Assembly: GCA_937895985.1 (NCBI GenBank) | Contig: CALBKL010000156.1 | Span: 1 to 18,374, forward strand | Length of the DNA stretch: 18,374 nt | Origin: an uncultured Solobacterium sp. | GTDB lineage: Bacteria > Bacillota_I > Bacilli_A > Erysipelotrichales > Erysipelotrichaceae | Reading direction: 5' to 3' | Part shown: piece by piece, positions 16,010-18,374 of the stretch | How positions within the stretch are numbered: the first letter of the stretch is position 1 | How the letters are laid out: each line of letters opens with the position of its first letter | Notes under the pieces: generated by a model | The model's database searches: none | The model's input: the letters and a program-made list of their open reading frames with translations, nothing else | What the model was told of the DNA's origin: nothing | Translations under genes and position numbers: made by a program

Positions 16010-16835
16010 AAAGAAATTACGGCAAAAAGATATTGTCAATTTGATATTTACTTATATCTGCTTAATTGCGATAGCTATCTTATGTGCTGGCCCATTTATT
16101 TGGCTACTGCTATCTTCCCTACGCACAGGCGCAAATATTTATGATTTACATTTTAAGTTAGAAGATTTTACTTTCTCAAACTATATTGGCGTAATTCAAT
16201 ATATGAATCTTGGAAAGTATGTACATAACACTTTGATTATCACATTAGGTGGTATCTTCTTGGATGTTTTACTTTCATCCATGTGTGCTTATCCACTCGC
16301 AACGATGAATTTTAAAGGAAAAAAGATTATCTTTGGTATCTTAGTTTCTACAATGATTATTCCGGCAGCTGCAGGCATGATCATCAACTACTTAACTATC
16401 ACAAAACTAAAACTATTAAATACATTACTAGGTGTAATCTTACCAAGCTCAGTGAAGACATTTAGTATTATCTTGATGCGCCAAGCATATCTTGGTGTTC
16501 CAAGAGAACTAATCGAGGCTGCTAGAATTGATGGTGCAAGTGAATTTAGAATTTGGTGGAAGATTATGTTACCAGGTATTATGCCGAGTATCTCCACAAT
16601 TGTAATCTTTGACTTTATTGGCTACTGGAATGCATTCTTATGGCCAATCATCGTCTTACAAGATCCAGATAAATATCCACTCGCAACTGCATTACAATAT
16701 CTAAATGGTTCGTTCAGTTATAAGTTTGGATATGTCGCAGCGGGTACAATCATCTCTATTATCCCAGTACTTGTTGTATTTATCTTATGTCAGAAGAACT
16801 ATATTGAAGCAGTGAGTGGTGCTGTAAAGGGATGA
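16002..16835 (+). CDS. Sugar ABC transporter permease (MalG/UgpE type)
   Basis: This 277-residue second permease of the CUT1 importer has six predicted membrane segments, beginning at about 12-36 and 75-97. The EAA loop is EAARIDGASEFRIWWKIMLP (172-191), with the C-terminal half of the loop matching the MalG-type pattern. The chosen start is the ATG following AAGGAGG, which overlaps the upstream permease gene by eight bases. The upstream TTG frame adds eleven residues without homology value. The DUF4127 gene begins five bases after the stop, so the operon continues. Confidence 0.93.
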   Translation: MNKKKLRQKDIVNLIFTYICLIAIAILCAGPFIWLLLSSLRTGANIYDLHFKLEDFTFSNYIGVIQYMNLGKYVHNTLIITLGGIFLDVLLSSMCAYPLATMNFKGKKIIFGILVSTMIIPAAAGMIINYLTITKLKLLNTLLGVILPSSVKTFSIILMRQAYLGVPRELIEAARIDGASEFRIWWKIMLPGIMPSISTIVIFDFIGYWNAFLWPIIVLQDPDKYPLATALQYLNGSFSYKFGYVAAGTIISIIPVLVVFILCQKNYIEAVSGAVKG

Positions 16836-16839
16836 TGTT

Positions 16840-18342
16840 ATGAAGAAGATTGTTTTATTACCCATGGACGAAAGACCATGTAACTATAAGTTCCCAAAGC
16901 GCTTATTTGAAAATAAAGAAATAAAGATTATTGAGCCTCAAATATTAGGTTTTAAAAAAGATGGTGCAGATTACAACATCATTAAAGATTTCCTGTGTAA
17001 AGAATGCAAGGATGCCTATGGTTTGATTATCTCCATGGATATGTTGTTGTATGGAGGATTAATTCCATCACGCATTCATCACCAAGATGAAGAAAGTCTA
17101 ATAAAGAAGTTGGAGACAATCAAAGAACTAAAAAAGGAAAATCCCAACTTAAAAATCTTTGCATTCCAATGTATTATGCGCTGTCCAAGTTATTCTAGTT
17201 CGGATGAAGAACCTGATTATTACGAATACTATGGAAAGCAAATTCATGATTTAGCTGAAGCAGTTAACATGCATCAGGTTGGAATCTCACAAGGCCAACG
17301 TATCAGTGAACTAACAAAAGAAATTCCAGAAGAATATATTGAAGACTTTATTTCACGTAGAGAAATCAATCGTCAGATGAACATGAATGTCATTGATTTA
17401 TTACAGGAAGGTTATTTAGATAGCTTAGTCATTCCGCAGGATGATTCCACAACATATGGTTATCCTGCAATGGATCAAAAAGTAATACGTGAGAAAATCC
17501 AAGAACTAGGATTAATTGATAGAGTACTAATTTATCCGGGTGCTGATGAGGTTGAATTAACTCTATTTGCACGCATGTTAAATACAATCAAAGGCGAATG
17601 CCCAAAAGTATATGTGAAATATGCATGCGAAAAGTCTAAGCAGATTGTTCCACTATATGAAGGATTCCCGTTAGATTCTACAGTCTCTTATCATATTCTA
17701 TCGGCAGGTTGTCAACAGACATTTAGCTTTGAACAAGCGGATATTATTCTAGCTCTCAGTGCTCCGTCTGAAAATATGGAAGAGGCCGAATATCAACCTT
17801 CCATTCATACAAGTTATTCAATTGATCGTAACTTAGCTGAGTTCTTACGTTTTATTAAGATGAGACTAGCAGAAGGGAAGGTTGTAACAATCGCAGATAA
17901 TGCATACGCCAATGGTGCAGATCTCTCCCTTATCCAACTACTAAATAACAATGGATTACTTCTAAAAGTAAGTGGTTATGCAGGTTGGAATACTTCTGCA
18001 AACACAATTGGAACAGCAATTGCAGAAGCAGTAAACTACCTATATTATGGACAATCACAAAATCAAATGGATTTTATCATACAAAGATATCTTGAAGATG
18101 CAGGATATTGTGCAAAAGTTAGGACACAGGTCAAGAATAACTTACCTGCAGGCATGAACTACTTCGATGTGAAAGAAAAAGATGGTGTTGTAAGTCAAAT
18201 GGTAAGTGTACAACTACAAGAATTTGCTGAACAATATTTATCTTCAATCAAATCAGAAATAAAAATCAAGGATGTAAAGATGCCATGGAAACGTATGTTT
18301 GAAGTGGATTTAGATGCAAGTTGGCAAGAAAGTGAGAAATAA
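16840..18342 (+). CDS. DUF4127 family protein, unknown function
   Basis: This 500-residue cytoplasmic protein has the full signature of DUF4127, a family whose activity I do not know. Conserved blocks run in order: LLPMDERPCN (6-15), SMDMLLYGGLIPSR (65-78), PQDDSTTYG (199-207), YPGADEVELTLFAR (232-245), IADNAYANGADL (351-362), GYAGWNTSANTIGTA (379-393), and the C-terminal PWKRMFEVD (482-490). The many invariant Asp, Glu and Asn residues (D10, D67, D201, D202, D237, E238, D353, D361) look like a metal or sugar site. There is no signal peptide or membrane segment. The gene starts five bases after the permease stop, with its AAGGG ribosome site inside that gene, and an ABC ATPase gene follows after two bases. 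Its place inside the transport operon suggests an enzyme acting on the imported glycan. Confidence 0.88.
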   Translation: MKKIVLLPMDERPCNYKFPKRLFENKEIKIIEPQILGFKKDGADYNIIKDFLCKECKDAYGLIISMDMLLYGGLIPSRIHHQDEESLIKKLETIKELKKENPNLKIFAFQCIMRCPSYSSSDEEPDYYEYYGKQIHDLAEAVNMHQVGISQGQRISELTKEIPEEYIEDFISRREINRQMNMNVIDLLQEGYLDSLVIPQDDSTTYGYPAMDQKVIREKIQELGLIDRVLIYPGADEVELTLFARMLNTIKGECPKVYVKYACEKSKQIVPLYEGFPLDSTVSYHILSAGCQQTFSFEQADIILALSAPSENMEEAEYQPSIHTSYSIDRNLAEFLRFIKMRLAEGKVVTIADNAYANGADLSLIQLLNNNGLLLKVSGYAGWNTSANTIGTAIAEAVNYLYYGQSQNQMDFIIQRYLEDAGYCAKVRTQVKNNLPAGMNYFDVKEKDGVVSQMVSVQLQEFAEQYLSSIKSEIKIKDVKMPWKRMFEVDLDASWQESEK

Positions 18343-18344
18343 GA

Positions 18345-18374
18345 ATGGCAAGTCTATCATTGAAAAATATTAAT
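18345..18374 (+). CDS. Start of an ABC sugar ATPase (MsmX/UgpC type), partial
   Basis: Only ten codons are in the window (MASLSLKNIN). They match the usual opening of the MsmX/UgpC/MalK-type ATPases that energise CUT1 sugar importers, which normally begin MA-(S/E)-L-x-L-K-(N/H)-I. The ATG is two bases after the DUF4127 stop, so translation is probably coupled. An ATPase is the one component missing from the transporter encoded upstream, which supports the call. The identification rests on a very short stretch. Confidence 0.6.
   Translation, partial: MASLSLKNIN

Noticed and set aside
1..18374. CRISPR array, tRNA/rRNA, insertion sequence or phage genes
   Set aside because: No spaced direct repeats, cloverleaf-like sequence, transposase or phage-like reading frame was seen on either strand.

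Overview
The window looks like a chromosomal segment of a low-GC, Gram-positive fermenting bacterium (Bacillota). The family may be Erysipelotrichaceae or a nearby group of gut or oral anaerobes, but this is inferred from gene content and style only. The signs are AT-rich DNA with strong AGGAGG-type ribosome binding sites, a single-chain PurL, rho-independent terminators, a mannose-class PTS EIIA, RpiR regulation, and a CUT1 sugar ABC transporter with a lipoprotein binding component. There are no RNA genes, insertion sequences, phage genes or CRISPR arrays, and no gene-free stretch longer than about 180 bases.

Left part (1-5905): the end of a purine biosynthesis operon on the + strand. It holds the 3' part of an AICAR formyltransferase (PurH-type), then purD, then a 1239-residue purL. 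purD and purL overlap by 4 bases, and the operon ends in a strong hairpin terminator. It is followed by two small unrecognised membrane proteins facing each other across a bidirectional terminator. The right-hand one (- strand) sits 8 bases downstream of nagA and is probably co-transcribed with it.

Middle (7089-10085): an amino-sugar catabolic hub. nagA (N-acetylhexosamine-6-phosphate deacetylase) is transcribed leftward. An AgaS-type SIS-domain deaminase/isomerase and a mannose-class EIIA are transcribed rightward from a shared 178-base promoter region. The set fits PTS-imported N-acetylgalactosamine or N-acetylglucosamine, which is phosphorylated on entry, deacetylated by NagA, then deaminated and isomerised by AgaS. 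The PTS membrane subunits and the lower pathway are not in this window.

Right part (10078-18374): a divergent glycan-use locus. Leftward runs a two-gene operon of a cytoplasmic SGNH/CE2-like esterase and an RpiR-family regulator, overlapping by ATGA. Rightward runs a cytoplasmic GH20 beta-N-acetylhexosaminidase, a sugar-binding lipoprotein, two CUT1 permeases, a DUF4127 protein of unknown function, and the first 10 codons of what looks like an MsmX/UgpC-type ABC ATPase. The intergenic region carries two near-identical 12-bp palindromes exactly 30 bp apart, which are good candidate operators. The simplest model is import of an intact HexNAc-containing, perhaps O-acetylated, oligosaccharide. 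It would be de-esterified and trimmed inside the cell, with RpiR sensing a sugar phosphate made by the pathway. DUF4127 is the least understood part and the best candidate for an undescribed activity.
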